DNA of 35,088 bases. Origin: Acidobacteriota bacterium (GTDB lineage Bacteria > Acidobacteriota > Thermoanaerobaculia > UBA5066). A program made the position numbers and the translations under genes. The DNA lies in assembly GCA_003152095.1 (NCBI GenBank), contig PLZI01000131.1, forward strand, positions 1 to 35,088, in the 5' to 3' direction. Of this stretch, positions 26,123 to 35,046 are shown in pieces; the stretch's first letter is position 1, and each line of letters starts with the position of its first letter. Below the pieces are notes generated by a model. The model searched no databases, had not been told where the DNA came from, and was given only the letters and a program-made list of their open reading frames with translations.

Positions 26123-26880
26123 AAAGTCAGCTCATCCCCGTCGGAGAGGAGGGACACGCGGGCGTCGCCGAGCGCCGCGACCTCGGCGCGCAACCGCCCG
26201 AGACTGGGCGGCTTCATGTGGTGGAGGTAGATGGGCACTTCGGGAGGAAACTTCTCGATCTCCAAGCGCAGCGTCGCGGGCGTCAGGTGCTTCGACGCGT
26301 CCGCGAGGTGCTGCAGATCGTCCGGAAACGAGCACTCCACGAACAGCGCCTTCACGTCGTTCCGCGCCCGCGCCTCTCTCCAGAGCTCCTCCGTCGGGCC
26401 CGTGTCGCCCGAGAAGACGATGCTCGTGGCGCCCTCGGAGAGGATGTAGCCGTACGTCGGCACGACGTGTGACACCGGAATGGCGGTGCCGACGACGCCC
26501 GCGACCTCGAATGGCTCGCGCGTCGGAATCGCCCGAAACGTGACGCTAGGCATGAGGTCGTTCGGCAGGCGCGAGAAATCCGGCCAGAGGGCGTCGTTGA
26601 AGAGATGTTTCCTCAGGGCGGCGAGGATCTCCCCGGGGGCCACGATCTCGAGAGGCATGGCGTGCCGGCCGAAGACGTTCTCGACCAGAAAAGGAAGAGA
26701 CGCCACGTGGTCCATGTGCGCGTGTGTCACGAGGACGGCGCGCACGAGCGCCTGCTCGTCCAGCGGCAGCGCGTCGGTGAGGGCACCGGCGTCCACGCAG
26801 AGCGAGTCGTTTACCAGGAACGACGTCTGCCGATGGAACGGTGAGGAGCCGCCATGGGCTCCGAGGACGCGAACGCGCAC
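26119..26880 (-). CDS. Metallo-beta-lactamase-fold hydrolase, class II cAMP phosphodiesterase-like
   Basis: A 253-residue MBL-fold protein starting MRVRVLGAHGGSSPFHRQTSFLV. The zinc motif HAHMDH is at residues 53-58, further ligands are HVVPTYG (second His), FSGDTG (Asp) and YLHHMKPP (C-terminal His). This layout, a short strand-glycine start and VSHxxxxYGYxL, is close to class II 3',5'-cyclic nucleotide phosphodiesterases, so cyclic-nucleotide hydrolysis is plausible; other phosphodiesters are possible. No signal peptide was seen. The GTG start (26878-26880) lacks a ribosome site, and CATAAT lies just upstream (26889-26894), hinting at a leaderless message. Confidence 0.78.
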   Translation of the reverse strand: MRVRVLGAHGGSSPFHRQTSFLVNDSLCVDAGALTDALPLDEQALVRAVLVTHAHMDHVASLPFLVENVFGRHAMPLEIVAPGEILAALRKHLFNDALWPDFSRLPNDLMPSVTFRAIPTREPFEVAGVVGTAIPVSHVVPTYGYILSEGATSIVFSGDTGPTEELWREARARNDVKALFVECSFPDDLQHLADASKHLTPATLRLEIEKFPPEVPIYLHHMKPPSLGRLRAEVAALGDARVSLLSDGDELTF

Positions 26881-26954
26881 GGACGCGGATTATGCGACCG
26901 GAGGAGCGCGAGCGTTCGCACCGTGACGCGTCTCACAAAACCGAAGGCCCGAGG

Positions 26955-29819
26955 CTAGAAAGTCGTCCCGACGTAGAACGTCGACTGCCAGTTCGACAGC
27001 GACGAGTGGAAGTCCCACTGCTTCGAGAAATCCACGTTCCATGGGAGGCCGAGGAAATAAATGCTGAAACCGGCTCCGAACGACGAATGCCCGTCCTTCA
27101 GCGTTCCGTTCTGCCAGAACTGAAAGGACTGATCGTTGAGCCACGCCCCGCCGATATCCAAGAAGATCCGCCCGCGGATTCCCCCGAACTGCAGGAACGG
27201 CATGGCGAGCACGTCCACGAGCGGGAAGCGGAACTCCGAGTTCACGTAAAAGACGTTGTTCCCGATGATGCTCCGGTAGTCGTAGCCGCGCAGCGTGTCG
27301 AGGCCGCCGAAGTAGAAGACCGTGGGCGCCGCACCCCGCGAGAGGCCGCCGAAGGCGCGGAACGCGAAGAGCACGCGCCGGGACAGCGGAAGATAAAGGC
27401 GCCCTTCGGTGAAGGCGTCGAACGTGAGCGTCGTCTCGCCCGTCTGGAACGAAGGCGTGTACTGCAGGCTGACATCGAGCATCTTGCCGCCCTGCGGCCC
27501 GAAGCTGGCGTAACGCGTCGTGTCGTACGAGAACCCGACCCCTGCGGTCGGAACGTTGTCCGAACGGGGGTTGAACACCATTTGCTGCGTTCCATCGAGG
27601 TTCGATTCGATATACGGGACGTCGAGAGATCGGCTCACGAAGCCGACGTTTCCCTCTAGGCGCGTGTAACGCGAGATCGGGTAATAGCCGTTCACCGAGA
27701 AGCCGGTGTCCCGCGCGATGCGCTGGGTGCGGTCGTAATTGCCCGTCCCGTAGTCGTAGGCGTAGAAGTATTCGCGGTCGTCGTAGAGCTGGACTCCCCA
27801 CTGGAAACGCTTGGCGATGTTGAAGTAGCCGACGCGGAAGTTCGAGAACGTGGAGACCGAATCGAACAGGAAGAACGCGCGGTGGTCGCCGAGGTAGTCC
27901 GAGAAGGAAAGGAGGATCTGGGAAAGGAAAGTCTGGTCGGAGTTGATTCCGGCGAGGACCTGAGCGTTGTCGAGGAACAACTTGAACTTCGGCCGCGAGA
28001 GCTTCTCGGGGTCGACGGCCACTTCCACGGCCGGCACGAAGGCAGCCTGACCGGCCAATTTCAAGGGCGCGGGAAGCGGCGCGTGCTCGTCGAGCATTCG
28101 AAAGGGCTTCTTCGCGTCGGCGACGTAGAGCTGGAAACGCAGACCCTGGAAGCCGGAGAAGACCACCTTTTCTTGGCCGTCGGGACCGACGAAGGCGGCC
28201 GGGCCGAGCGCGGCACCGATGACGTCCGTGTATTGAGCGATCTGGCCGGACGCGAGGTCCTGCCCGTAGATGTTGTAGATCCCGCCCCGCGAGGACGCGT
28301 AGTAGAGGCGCTTTCCGTCGGGCGAGAAAGACGGATCCTCGTCGTTGCTGTCTCCCCACGTGACCTGCTCGCTCTTCGCGGGGTCGTCGATCGGGAAGCG
28401 GACGATTTTCGAGAAGCTGCCGACGATCTTCGAGTGATAGATCCACTTGCCGTCGGGCGAGAAGACGGGCGCCGCGTCGTACTCGGGGTCGTTCGTGAGG
28501 TTCTTCACCGCGTGCGTCTTCAGGTCGAGAAGAAAGATGTCGCGGCTGTTGCCCTCGATCCCCGAGAAGACGATGGAGTTACCGTCCGGCGACCACGAGG
28601 GCGCGAGAGGCACATCCGGCGCCACGGCGATGCGTTCGAGAAGCCCGCCCCCGCGCGCCGAGAAGATCAGGAGCTTGCGCCCGCGCTCCTGCCGTCCGAA
28701 GGCGGCGATCCGGTCGCCATCCGGCGCGAAAGAGAGATCGCGCCCGCTTTCGGGGCCCGCCGTGAGGTACTGGCCGACGATGTATTCGTACTTCGTCGTG
28801 TGGCCGGCCGAGAGGTTCTTGTAGAGCTTGCGGTCCTTCACGGAGAGAAGGGCGATGTCGACGTCTCCCTTGTACGTCGTGAGGGTCGCGATGAAATCCC
28901 CGGACGGCGACGGTGCCGCGCCGAATTCGAAGGACTCGCGGCCGTAAGGGCCGACCCGGAAGCGTTCGCCGTACTCGGAGGCCTCGCCCTTGCTCGCGAG
29001 GAGCGGAAGGTACTTGCGGCGCAGGTAGCGGCGGAACTTGAGGTCGAAGTCGTCGGGCTGAATCTCAAAGGCGCGCTTGAGGGCGACGGATACGTCCCGG
29101 CCGAGGAACGAGCGGTACTCGAAGAGGAACTCGCGGACCGCGTCCTTGCCCCACTCGGCCTCCATGAAGTCGTAAACCGCGTGCCCGTACCGGTAGGCCG
29201 GATAGCCCTCGATGTTGACCTTCGTGATGGGCGGGATGAGGTCCTGGTTGACCGCGTCCCTCAAGTACATCCGGTCCTTGTCGTCCTCGTCGTTTCCGTA
29301 GTACGAGGCCATGCCCTCGACGACCCAGGTCGGGACGTTCGACGTGAGCGCGCGGCTCAGGCGCCCGCCGAACAGGATTTCGTACTGGAACACGTGCGTG
29401 AGCTCGTGCTGGATCAGCGACTGGAGCTTCTCGTCCGGCAGGTCGATTGGAAGGACCATCCGGTTTCGTGCCGGCTCGGCGAACGCGCCAACGCCCTCGG
29501 GGATGAAGTTGAGCTCGATGTTGTTCTGCTCGAACTCGGCGTGCGTCGCGTAGTAGATGATCGGGATGCGCTTCGGGATCTGGTAGTTCAACCGGCGCGA
29601 CAGCTCGTCGTAGGCCGACTCGGCCATCGAGACGACTTTCTGAAGCGTCTGGCGCTCTCGCGAGTAATGGAAAACATCGAAGTGCGTGGACTGGTAGATC
29701 TGCCAGTCGAACCGGTCGTAGACGATCTTGTTCTGCCCGGCGGGCCGGGCTTCTCTCGCGAGGGCGACGGCGAGAGCGAGAACGGCGAGGGCGGCGAGAG
29801 ACCTCTTAGTCGAAGACAT
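26955..29819 (-). CDS. Outer-membrane gluzincin protease-TolB propeller-Omp85 barrel fusion
   Basis: A 954-residue secreted protein. It has a signal peptide (MSSTKRSLAALAVLALAVAL and onward, residues 1-27). A peptidase domain follows with HELTH (138-142) and Glu168 in WVVEGMASYYG, the ligands of HExxH...E gluzincins. A TolB-like propeller follows with repeated SPDG/APDG blades (about 300-560: APSPSGDF, SFAPDGD, SWSPDGN, VFSPDGK, SFSPDGK). The C-terminal barrel of about 330 residues contains LRGYDY, matching the Omp85 (V/L)RG(F/Y) lock motif, and the chain ends in Phe. No POTRA domains are seen. ATG 29817-29819 overlaps the preceding lipoprotein gene by 14 bases; the longer open frame upstream is antisense noise. 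Probable role: envelope proteolysis or export, not established. Confidence 0.88.
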   Translation of the reverse strand: MSSTKRSLAALAVLALAVALAREARPAGQNKIVYDRFDWQIYQSTHFDVFHYSRERQTLQKVVSMAESAYDELSRRLNYQIPKRIPIIYYATHAEFEQNNIELNFIPEGVGAFAEPARNRMVLPIDLPDEKLQSLIQHELTHVFQYEILFGGRLSRALTSNVPTWVVEGMASYYGNDEDDKDRMYLRDAVNQDLIPPITKVNIEGYPAYRYGHAVYDFMEAEWGKDAVREFLFEYRSFLGRDVSVALKRAFEIQPDDFDLKFRRYLRRKYLPLLASKGEASEYGERFRVGPYGRESFEFGAAPSPSGDFIATLTTYKGDVDIALLSVKDRKLYKNLSAGHTTKYEYIVGQYLTAGPESGRDLSFAPDGDRIAAFGRQERGRKLLIFSARGGGLLERIAVAPDVPLAPSWSPDGNSIVFSGIEGNSRDIFLLDLKTHAVKNLTNDPEYDAAPVFSPDGKWIYHSKIVGSFSKIVRFPIDDPAKSEQVTWGDSNDEDPSFSPDGKRLYYASSRGGIYNIYGQDLASGQIAQYTDVIGAALGPAAFVGPDGQEKVVFSGFQGLRFQLYVADAKKPFRMLDEHAPLPAPLKLAGQAAFVPAVEVAVDPEKLSRPKFKLFLDNAQVLAGINSDQTFLSQILLSFSDYLGDHRAFFLFDSVSTFSNFRVGYFNIAKRFQWGVQLYDDREYFYAYDYGTGNYDRTQRIARDTGFSVNGYYPISRYTRLEGNVGFVSRSLDVPYIESNLDGTQQMVFNPRSDNVPTAGVGFSYDTTRYASFGPQGGKMLDVSLQYTPSFQTGETTLTFDAFTEGRLYLPLSRRVLFAFRAFGGLSRGAAPTVFYFGGLDTLRGYDYRSIIGNNVFYVNSEFRFPLVDVLAMPFLQFGGIRGRIFLDIGGAWLNDQSFQFWQNGTLKDGHSSFGAGFSIYFLGLPWNVDFSKQWDFHSSLSNWQSTFYVGTTF

Positions 29820-30504
29820 ACCGGTTCGCCTCCCGCTCGCGCACGACGAAGAGCCCGAGGAGCTGGTTCTCGAGAGAAAAGAGGTTCTCGAAGAGACCCA
29901 CGAGCTCGTCCACGCGCGCCTTGCTCTTCTCCTTCGTATCGCGGAAGTTCTCCTGGAAAAGCTTCCCGCCCGTGTGAGCGTCGATCGCCACGACGGTGAC
30001 GTCGAACGTGAAGCCCGTGGACTCGATGCGGACCTGCCGGTAATAAACCCGGTTGTCGATGGGGCTCCGGTATTCCTCGGTGCGATAGCCTGACTTGTTC
30101 TCGACGCGGAAGTCCACGACGCCCGTGAGAAGGATGTCGGCCCCGGTACGGGCGCCCACACCCCGCCAGAAGTCCGTGGCCTCCCCGAGATCCTTCAAGT
30201 TCTGCGTCGGGAGCCGCACGTCCTGCGGCATCGTCACGAGCGTCATCTTCGTGCGCTTGCCAAGTTGCTTGCCGAGGTAGCGCCGGAACTCGGCATCGAG
30301 GTCGAGGTCTTTGTAGCGCGGGGCGTCCTTCTTGTCGGAGAGCTTCGAGGCGACGAGGAAAGGCGCGAGGGAGATGCGCTCGCGCCCCGTCACCGCGAGC
30401 TTCGGGCGCAGCGGAAGCCGGAGCTTGACCTCTTTCGTTCCGCTGGAGCACGCCGAGCCGAGAACGATGGCGACGAGGAGGGCGGGGGCTGCGGCGCGTC
30501 TCAT
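29806..30504 (-). CDS. Predicted lipoprotein of unknown function
   Basis: A 232-residue protein with a lipoprotein signal: MRRAAAPALLVAIVLGSAC, lipidated cysteine at 19. The mature part is mixed alpha/beta. Strands such as ISLAPFLVAS, KMTLVTMPQDV, GADILLTGVVDFRV and TFDVTVVAIDAHTGGKLFQENF recall CsgG or penicillin-binding-protein-activator-like lipoproteins that bind periplasmic partners, but the similarity is weak and no family is claimed. The C-terminus is helical (ARVDELVGLFENLFSLENQLLGLF). It overlaps the TPR lipoprotein gene by 4 bases (ATGA) upstream and the protease-barrel gene by 14 bases downstream, so the three are almost certainly co-translated. Confidence 0.85.
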   Translation of the reverse strand: MRRAAAPALLVAIVLGSACSSGTKEVKLRLPLRPKLAVTGRERISLAPFLVASKLSDKKDAPRYKDLDLDAEFRRYLGKQLGKRTKMTLVTMPQDVRLPTQNLKDLGEATDFWRGVGARTGADILLTGVVDFRVENKSGYRTEEYRSPIDNRVYYRQVRIESTGFTFDVTVVAIDAHTGGKLFQENFRDTKEKSKARVDELVGLFENLFSLENQLLGLFVVREREANRYVFD

Positions 30505-31103
30505 CGGACCGCCGGGGGTGAGCCGCCCGGTCCGGGGGTGGGTGCTGGCGGCGGAGCCGGCGGATTCTGCGCGGGCGGTGGAATAGGAGTGCCGGGCGAC
30601 GCGCCGGAGGGCACGGTGCCGACGGACGGCGGCACGAGCGGAGGCTCACTCGAACCGGGCTTCCCTCCGGTTTCCGGCGCAGGCGCCGGAGAGGGCCGTG
30701 CCCCCGCTGCGGACGGCGCGGGCAGTGAGGAGGCGCGCTGCACGGAGGTGTAGTACTCGGCGAAACGCGCGTAGTTGCGCTTGATCTTCTGGTCCTGCGG
30801 CGCAAGCTCGAGGGCCCTCTTGTACGCGGCCAGGGCGCGCGACGTCTCGCCGACGCTCTCGTAGGCCACGCCGAGATTGTTCTGAACTTCGGCGTTGTCG
30901 GGCTGCAGGGCGGCCGCCTTCTCGTAGCGGAACAGCGCTTCCCGCCAGAAACCCTTGTGAGCCATCTCGGTTCCGTAGGAGTTCTGGCTCTTCCACGCGC
31001 CGGCGTCCTTGGACGATGAGCAGCCTCCCGTTCCCGCGGCGGCGACGGCCACGAGAAGCGCGGCGGCGGATCGGAGTCGGCGCGGCACGGGAAGGTCGGG
31101 CAT
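30501..31103 (-). CDS. TPR-repeat lipoprotein with proline-rich tail
   Basis: A 200-residue predicted lipoprotein: basic N-terminus, hydrophobic AAALLVAVAAAGTGGC with Cys28 as the lipidated residue. Two TPR units follow (about 46-115: AHKGFWREALFRYEKAAALQPDNAEVQNNLGVAYESVG and ETSRALAAYKRALELAP), then a 70-residue Pro/Ser/Gly tail that probably spans or lines the periplasm. First gene of a three-gene envelope operon. No ribosome site is visible at ATG 31101-31103, and TATAAT overlaps that ATG as TATAATG, so a slightly different start (GTG 31112 or downstream) cannot be excluded. A far longer frame upstream is antisense to dprA and topA. Confidence 0.85.
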   Translation of the reverse strand: MPDLPVPRRLRSAAALLVAVAAAGTGGCSSSKDAGAWKSQNSYGTEMAHKGFWREALFRYEKAAALQPDNAEVQNNLGVAYESVGETSRALAAYKRALELAPQDQKIKRNYARFAEYYTSVQRASSLPAPSAAGARPSPAPAPETGGKPGSSEPPLVPPSVGTVPSGASPGTPIPPPAQNPPAPPPAPTPGPGGSPPAVR

Positions 31104-31151
31104 TATAGACACCGGTCTTGAGACTTTTTCTCTGAGCAAGAGGGGTGCCGC

Positions 31152-32288
31152 ATGGACGGCGCGGCGAACGATGCCCGGACAGGACTCATCTGGGCCCGAA
31201 AGGGCCGCGGGAAGGCTGCCCGTGCCCTCCGGGCGCTCCTTCTTACGGCTGGGTCGCCCGCAGCCGTGCGTGCGCTGTCCCCGGAAGAGGCCGCCCGGAT
31301 CGCGGGCGAGGATCTCTCGGTCGTCATGCCGCTCCTGGCGGCGGACGAGGGGGGTGAGACTGAAGAGATCCGGGAAGATGTGCGACGGCTCGGGGAATCC
31401 GGAGCGCGCGTCCTTTTCCTGACGGACCCCGGTTACCCCGCGCTCCTGCGCGAGATCCAGGATCCCCCGCCCGTCCTCTTTGCGCGCGGCACTGCGTATC
31501 CCGACGCTCCGGCGATCGCGGTCGTCGGGGCGCGCCGCGCCTCGCGCGCGGGGCTCGACGCGGCACGCGTCCTTGCGACCTCTCTGGCGGAGGCCGGTGT
31601 GACGGTCATCTCCGGGTTTGCCCGCGGGGTGGATGCGGCCGCCCATCGCGCGGCGCTCGAGGCCGGCGGGAAAACGGCCGCCGTCTTCGGCTGCGGCGTG
31701 GACGTGTGCTATCCAGCCGAGCAGAAGGCGCTTCTCGTGGAGCTGCTGTCGTCCGGCACGGCGCTCTCGGAGTTTCCGTTGGGCGCTCTCCCCGAGCCGT
31801 GGAACTTCCCGGTCCGAAACCGCATCCTGGCTGGGCTCGCGCGCATCGTCTGCGTGGTCGAGGCCGCCGAGAAGAGCGGCTCGTTGATCACGGCCCGTTA
31901 CGCGACGGGTTATGGCCGCGACGTGGCCGCGGTCCCCGGCTCGATTCTCTCGCCGGGCGCGGTCGGATCGAACGCCCTCCTCAAGGACGGCGCGATCTTC
32001 GTGAGGAACGCCGGCGACCTCCTCTCGGAGCTGCCCGAGGAGGAGCGGCGGCGCCTGAAGCGAGCCGCTCCAGCCCGCGACGCCGCGCCGATGCCGTCTC
32101 TTTCTCCAGACGCCGCCGCGGTTCACGCGGCGCTCGACGCCGACGAGGCGAAGGACGCGGATACGCTCCTTTCGGCGACGGGGCTGGACGCGGCGCGCTT
32201 CTCGGCGGCCCTCGTCCACCTCGAGCTCGAGGGACTCGTGACGGTTCTTCCGGGGGCCCTGTTCACCCGGCCGCGCGCAAAGAGTTGA
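31152..32288 (+). CDS. dprA: DNA processing protein DprA
   Basis: A 378-residue DprA/Smf. It protects incoming single-stranded DNA and loads RecA during natural transformation; many non-competent species also keep it. The Rossmann-like core has PDAPAIAVVGARRASRAGLDAARVLA, GVTVISGFARGVDAAAHRAAL and the signature EPWNFPVRNRILAGLARIVCVVEAAEKSGSLITA. The N-terminal helical domain and the C-terminal winged-helix (DADEAKDADTLLSATGLDAARFSAALVHLELEGLV) are both present. ATG 31152 has AGAGGGG seven bases upstream. It precedes topA by 27 bases, a pairing common in many bacteria. Confidence 0.96.
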   Translation: MDGAANDARTGLIWARKGRGKAARALRALLLTAGSPAAVRALSPEEAARIAGEDLSVVMPLLAADEGGETEEIREDVRRLGESGARVLFLTDPGYPALLREIQDPPPVLFARGTAYPDAPAIAVVGARRASRAGLDAARVLATSLAEAGVTVISGFARGVDAAAHRAALEAGGKTAAVFGCGVDVCYPAEQKALLVELLSSGTALSEFPLGALPEPWNFPVRNRILAGLARIVCVVEAAEKSGSLITARYATGYGRDVAAVPGSILSPGAVGSNALLKDGAIFVRNAGDLLSELPEEERRRLKRAAPARDAAPMPSLSPDAAAVHAALDADEAKDADTLLSATGLDAARFSAALVHLELEGLVTVLPGALFTRPRAKS

Positions 32289-32315
32289 CAGACGTGGCAT
32301 CGTGACGGCCGGTTC

Positions 32316-35036
32316 ATGGCGAAATCTCTTGTGATCGTCGAGTCTCCCGCGAAGGCTGTCACGCTCGGAAAGTTCCTCGGCAAGGACTTCTCCGTCATCG
32401 CGTGTTACGGCCACGTCCGCGACCTGCAGAAGAAGGGCATCTCCGTGGATCGTGAGCACGGCTACACGCCCACCTACGAGATCCTGCCCGGCAAAGAGCG
32501 CACGGTCGCGGACCTGAAGAAGGCCGCGAAGGGCGCCGACACGATCTATCTCGCTGCCGACCCGGATCGCGAAGGCGAGGCGATCTGCTGGCATCTGCAG
32601 GAGATCCTGAAACCGAATCTCCCAAAGGTGACCTTCCACCGGGCCGAGTTCCACGAAATCACGAAAGCAGCCGTGACGCGCGCCGTCTCGCACCCGGGCA
32701 CGATCGACCAAAACCGCGTCAACGCGCAGCAGGCCCGGCGGATCATCGACCGCCTCGTCGGCTACGAAGTGTCCGACCTCCTCTGGTCGAAAGTCTGGAG
32801 GGGACTCTCGGCCGGGCGCGTCCAAACCGTGACGCTGCGCATCATCGTGGAGCGCGAGAGCGAAAGGGAACGCTTCGTCCCCGTCCCGTACTTTTCGGTC
32901 CCGGCGACGCTGAAGAAGGGCGACGTCGCCTTCCCGGCGCGCGTCGTGGCCTGGAAGGGCGAGAAGCTGAAGTTCGACGGGACGGACCCGCGCCTCGCGA
33001 CGGCCGAAGAGGCGGAGGCCGCACGCGCGCACGTCGAGGGCGCGGCGCTCTCGGTCGTGAAGGTCGAGGCGAAGGAGCGGAAGGGAAGCTCCCCGCCGCC
33101 GTTCACGACGTCCAAGCTCCAGCAAGGTGCCGCCCGCGTCGGGTTCAGCGTGCGCCGCACGATGCAGATCGCGCAGCGCCTTTACGAGGGCAGGACGATC
33201 GGCGACCGCGGCACGATCGGCCTGATCACGTACATGCGCACGGACTCGACGCGCACGGCGGAGGAAGCGCTCGTCGCGGTCCGCGAGTTCATCGGCCGGA
33301 CGTACGGGCCGGACGCGCTTCCCGAGGACGCGCGGCGCTTCCGTCAGAAGAAAGACGCGCAGGACGCGCACGAGGCGATCCGGCCGACGTCGCTCGACCT
33401 CCCGCCGGAAGCCGTCGCACGGTACCTCGCCTCCGACGAGCTCAAGCTTTACCGGCTCATCTGGAACCGTTTCGTCGCGTCCCAGATGAACCCGTCCGTC
33501 TCGGAGGTCACGTCGGTCGACATCGAGGCCGTGAAGAAAGGCGTGACGGCGGGGCTGCGCGCCTCTGGCACGGTCCTCAAGGATGCGGGCTGGCTCCGTG
33601 TCTACGAAAAGGAAGCCGAGCCGGACGCAGAGGAAAAGGACAAAGCGGAGGGCGACGGCGAGGCGGCAGACGGCAACGAGAGGGTGCGCCTGCCCGCTCT
33701 CGCCGAGGGAGATCCGGTGTCGCTCGTGGCGGTCGCCGCCGAGGCGCACGAGACGCAGCCGCCTCCGCGATTCAACGAAGCCTCTCTCGTGAAGTTCCTC
33801 GAGGAGAACGGCATCGGCAGACCCTCCACGTATGCCGAGATCATGCGCAAGATCGAGGATCGCGAGTACGTGCGGAAGAAGGACCGTCGGTTTACGCCGA
33901 CGCCGCTCGGCCGGGTCGTCGTGGACCTCATGCGCGAGGGTTTCGACGACTTTTTCCAGACCGAGTACACCGCGAAGATGGAAGAAGAGCTGGATGAAGT
34001 CGAGGAAGGGAAGATCGATTGGCGAAAGGCGCTCGCCGAATTCGACGGCAAGTTCGTCAAGGATCGCGACAAGGCGAAAAAGAAGATGGTCTCCTTGAAG
34101 GCGGGCCTTCCGCTCGCCGAGGTGCGGAAGCGCTTCGTCGACTTCAAGCTCACGAGCGATCCCGGGGACGCGTGCCCGAAGAGCGGTCATCCGCTGAAGC
34201 TCCGCATGGGGAAGGCGGGCCTCTTCATCGCATGCAGCGGGTATCCCGACTGCGACTTCACGCAAGACATCCCCGAGGTGGAGGAAGACCCGATCGACGC
34301 GTCCGACCTCGAGGGTCAGACCTGCGAGGAGTGCGGCAGCCCGATGAAGCTCCGTACCGGCAGGAACGGGTCCGTGTTCCTCGGCTGCACGGCCTATCCC
34401 GTCTGCCGCAATACGGTTCCCGTGAAAGTCGCGGGCGGAAAGGCCGAGGCGAAGCCCGACGTCCCGACGGGTGAGGCATGCCCGAGCTGCGGCCACGCCC
34501 TCGTCACGCGGCACGGCCGGTTCGGCGACTACGTCTCATGCTCGAATTATCCGGCCTGCCGGTTCAAGCCGCCGAAGCCCGTGACACTCACGGGCGTGAA
34601 GTGCCCGAAGTGCCAGACGGGCGAAATCCTCGTGCGGCGCGGGCGCTTCGGCCCGTTCTATGGCTGCTCGAATTACCCCGCGTGCGACAAGAACTTTCGC
34701 GCACGCCCGGTGCCGAAGGCCTGCCCGAGCTGCAACGCGCCGTACCTTCTCGTGCGGGACCGCAAGGCGGGCCCGTTCTACGTCTGCGAGACGGAGGGCT
34801 GCGGTCTCGACGTTCCGGCCGCCGATCTCGACCTCTACGAACCCGCAACGCGCATTCCCAAGGGAGCCCTCGAGGCCGCCATCGCCGAGGCGCGCACGCC
34901 GGCGCCCGTGAAAGGCCCGAGGAAGCGCGTGTCGCGCGCGCGAGCCGCGGAGTCCGCCCCGGCCGAAGCCGCCACGCGCCCCGCGAAGGCTCCGGGCGCC
35001 TCGAAAGTGGCGAAGCCGAAGGCGCGGAAGCGCTGA
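32316..35036 (+). CDS. topA: DNA topoisomerase I
   Basis: A 906-residue type IA topoisomerase that relaxes negative supercoils, opposing gyrase. The TOPRIM domain has SLVIVESPAKA with Glu9 and DPDREGE (82-88). The active-site tyrosine is Tyr306 in LITYMRTDSTR. NGIGRPSTYAEIM is the conserved core motif. Five zinc-ribbon-like repeats follow (about 620-840). The first has CPKSGH, one cysteine short of a standard C4 ribbon; the other four look complete (for example CPSCGH...CSNYPAC). A Lys/Arg/Ala tail ends the protein. No clear ribosome site precedes ATG 32316. Confidence 0.97.
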   Translation: MAKSLVIVESPAKAVTLGKFLGKDFSVIACYGHVRDLQKKGISVDREHGYTPTYEILPGKERTVADLKKAAKGADTIYLAADPDREGEAICWHLQEILKPNLPKVTFHRAEFHEITKAAVTRAVSHPGTIDQNRVNAQQARRIIDRLVGYEVSDLLWSKVWRGLSAGRVQTVTLRIIVERESERERFVPVPYFSVPATLKKGDVAFPARVVAWKGEKLKFDGTDPRLATAEEAEAARAHVEGAALSVVKVEAKERKGSSPPPFTTSKLQQGAARVGFSVRRTMQIAQRLYEGRTIGDRGTIGLITYMRTDSTRTAEEALVAVREFIGRTYGPDALPEDARRFRQKKDAQDAHEAIRPTSLDLPPEAVARYLASDELKLYRLIWNRFVASQMNPSVSEVTSVDIEAVKKGVTAGLRASGTVLKDAGWLRVYEKEAEPDAEEKDKAEGDGEAADGNERVRLPALAEGDPVSLVAVAAEAHETQPPPRFNEASLVKFLEENGIGRPSTYAEIMRKIEDREYVRKKDRRFTPTPLGRVVVDLMREGFDDFFQTEYTAKMEEELDEVEEGKIDWRKALAEFDGKFVKDRDKAKKKMVSLKAGLPLAEVRKRFVDFKLTSDPGDACPKSGHPLKLRMGKAGLFIACSGYPDCDFTQDIPEVEEDPIDASDLEGQTCEECGSPMKLRTGRNGSVFLGCTAYPVCRNTVPVKVAGGKAEAKPDVPTGEACPSCGHALVTRHGRFGDYVSCSNYPACRFKPPKPVTLTGVKCPKCQTGEILVRRGRFGPFYGCSNYPACDKNFRARPVPKACPSCNAPYLLVRDRKAGPFYVCETEGCGLDVPAADLDLYEPATRIPKGALEAAIAEARTPAPVKGPRKRVSRARAAESAPAEAATRPAKAPGASKVAKPKARKR

Positions 35037-35046
35037 CAGGGACGAC

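Noticed and set aside
29820-30161. N-terminal extension of the protease-barrel protein upstream of MSSTKRSL
   Set aside because: The signal peptide begins at 29819 and the extension is a shadow of the overlapping lipoprotein gene.
31104-34514. Minus-strand open frame running from topA through dprA into the TPR lipoprotein
   Set aside because: Only the last 200 codons (30501-31103) look like a protein with a lipoprotein signal; the rest is antisense to the unmistakable dprA and topA.
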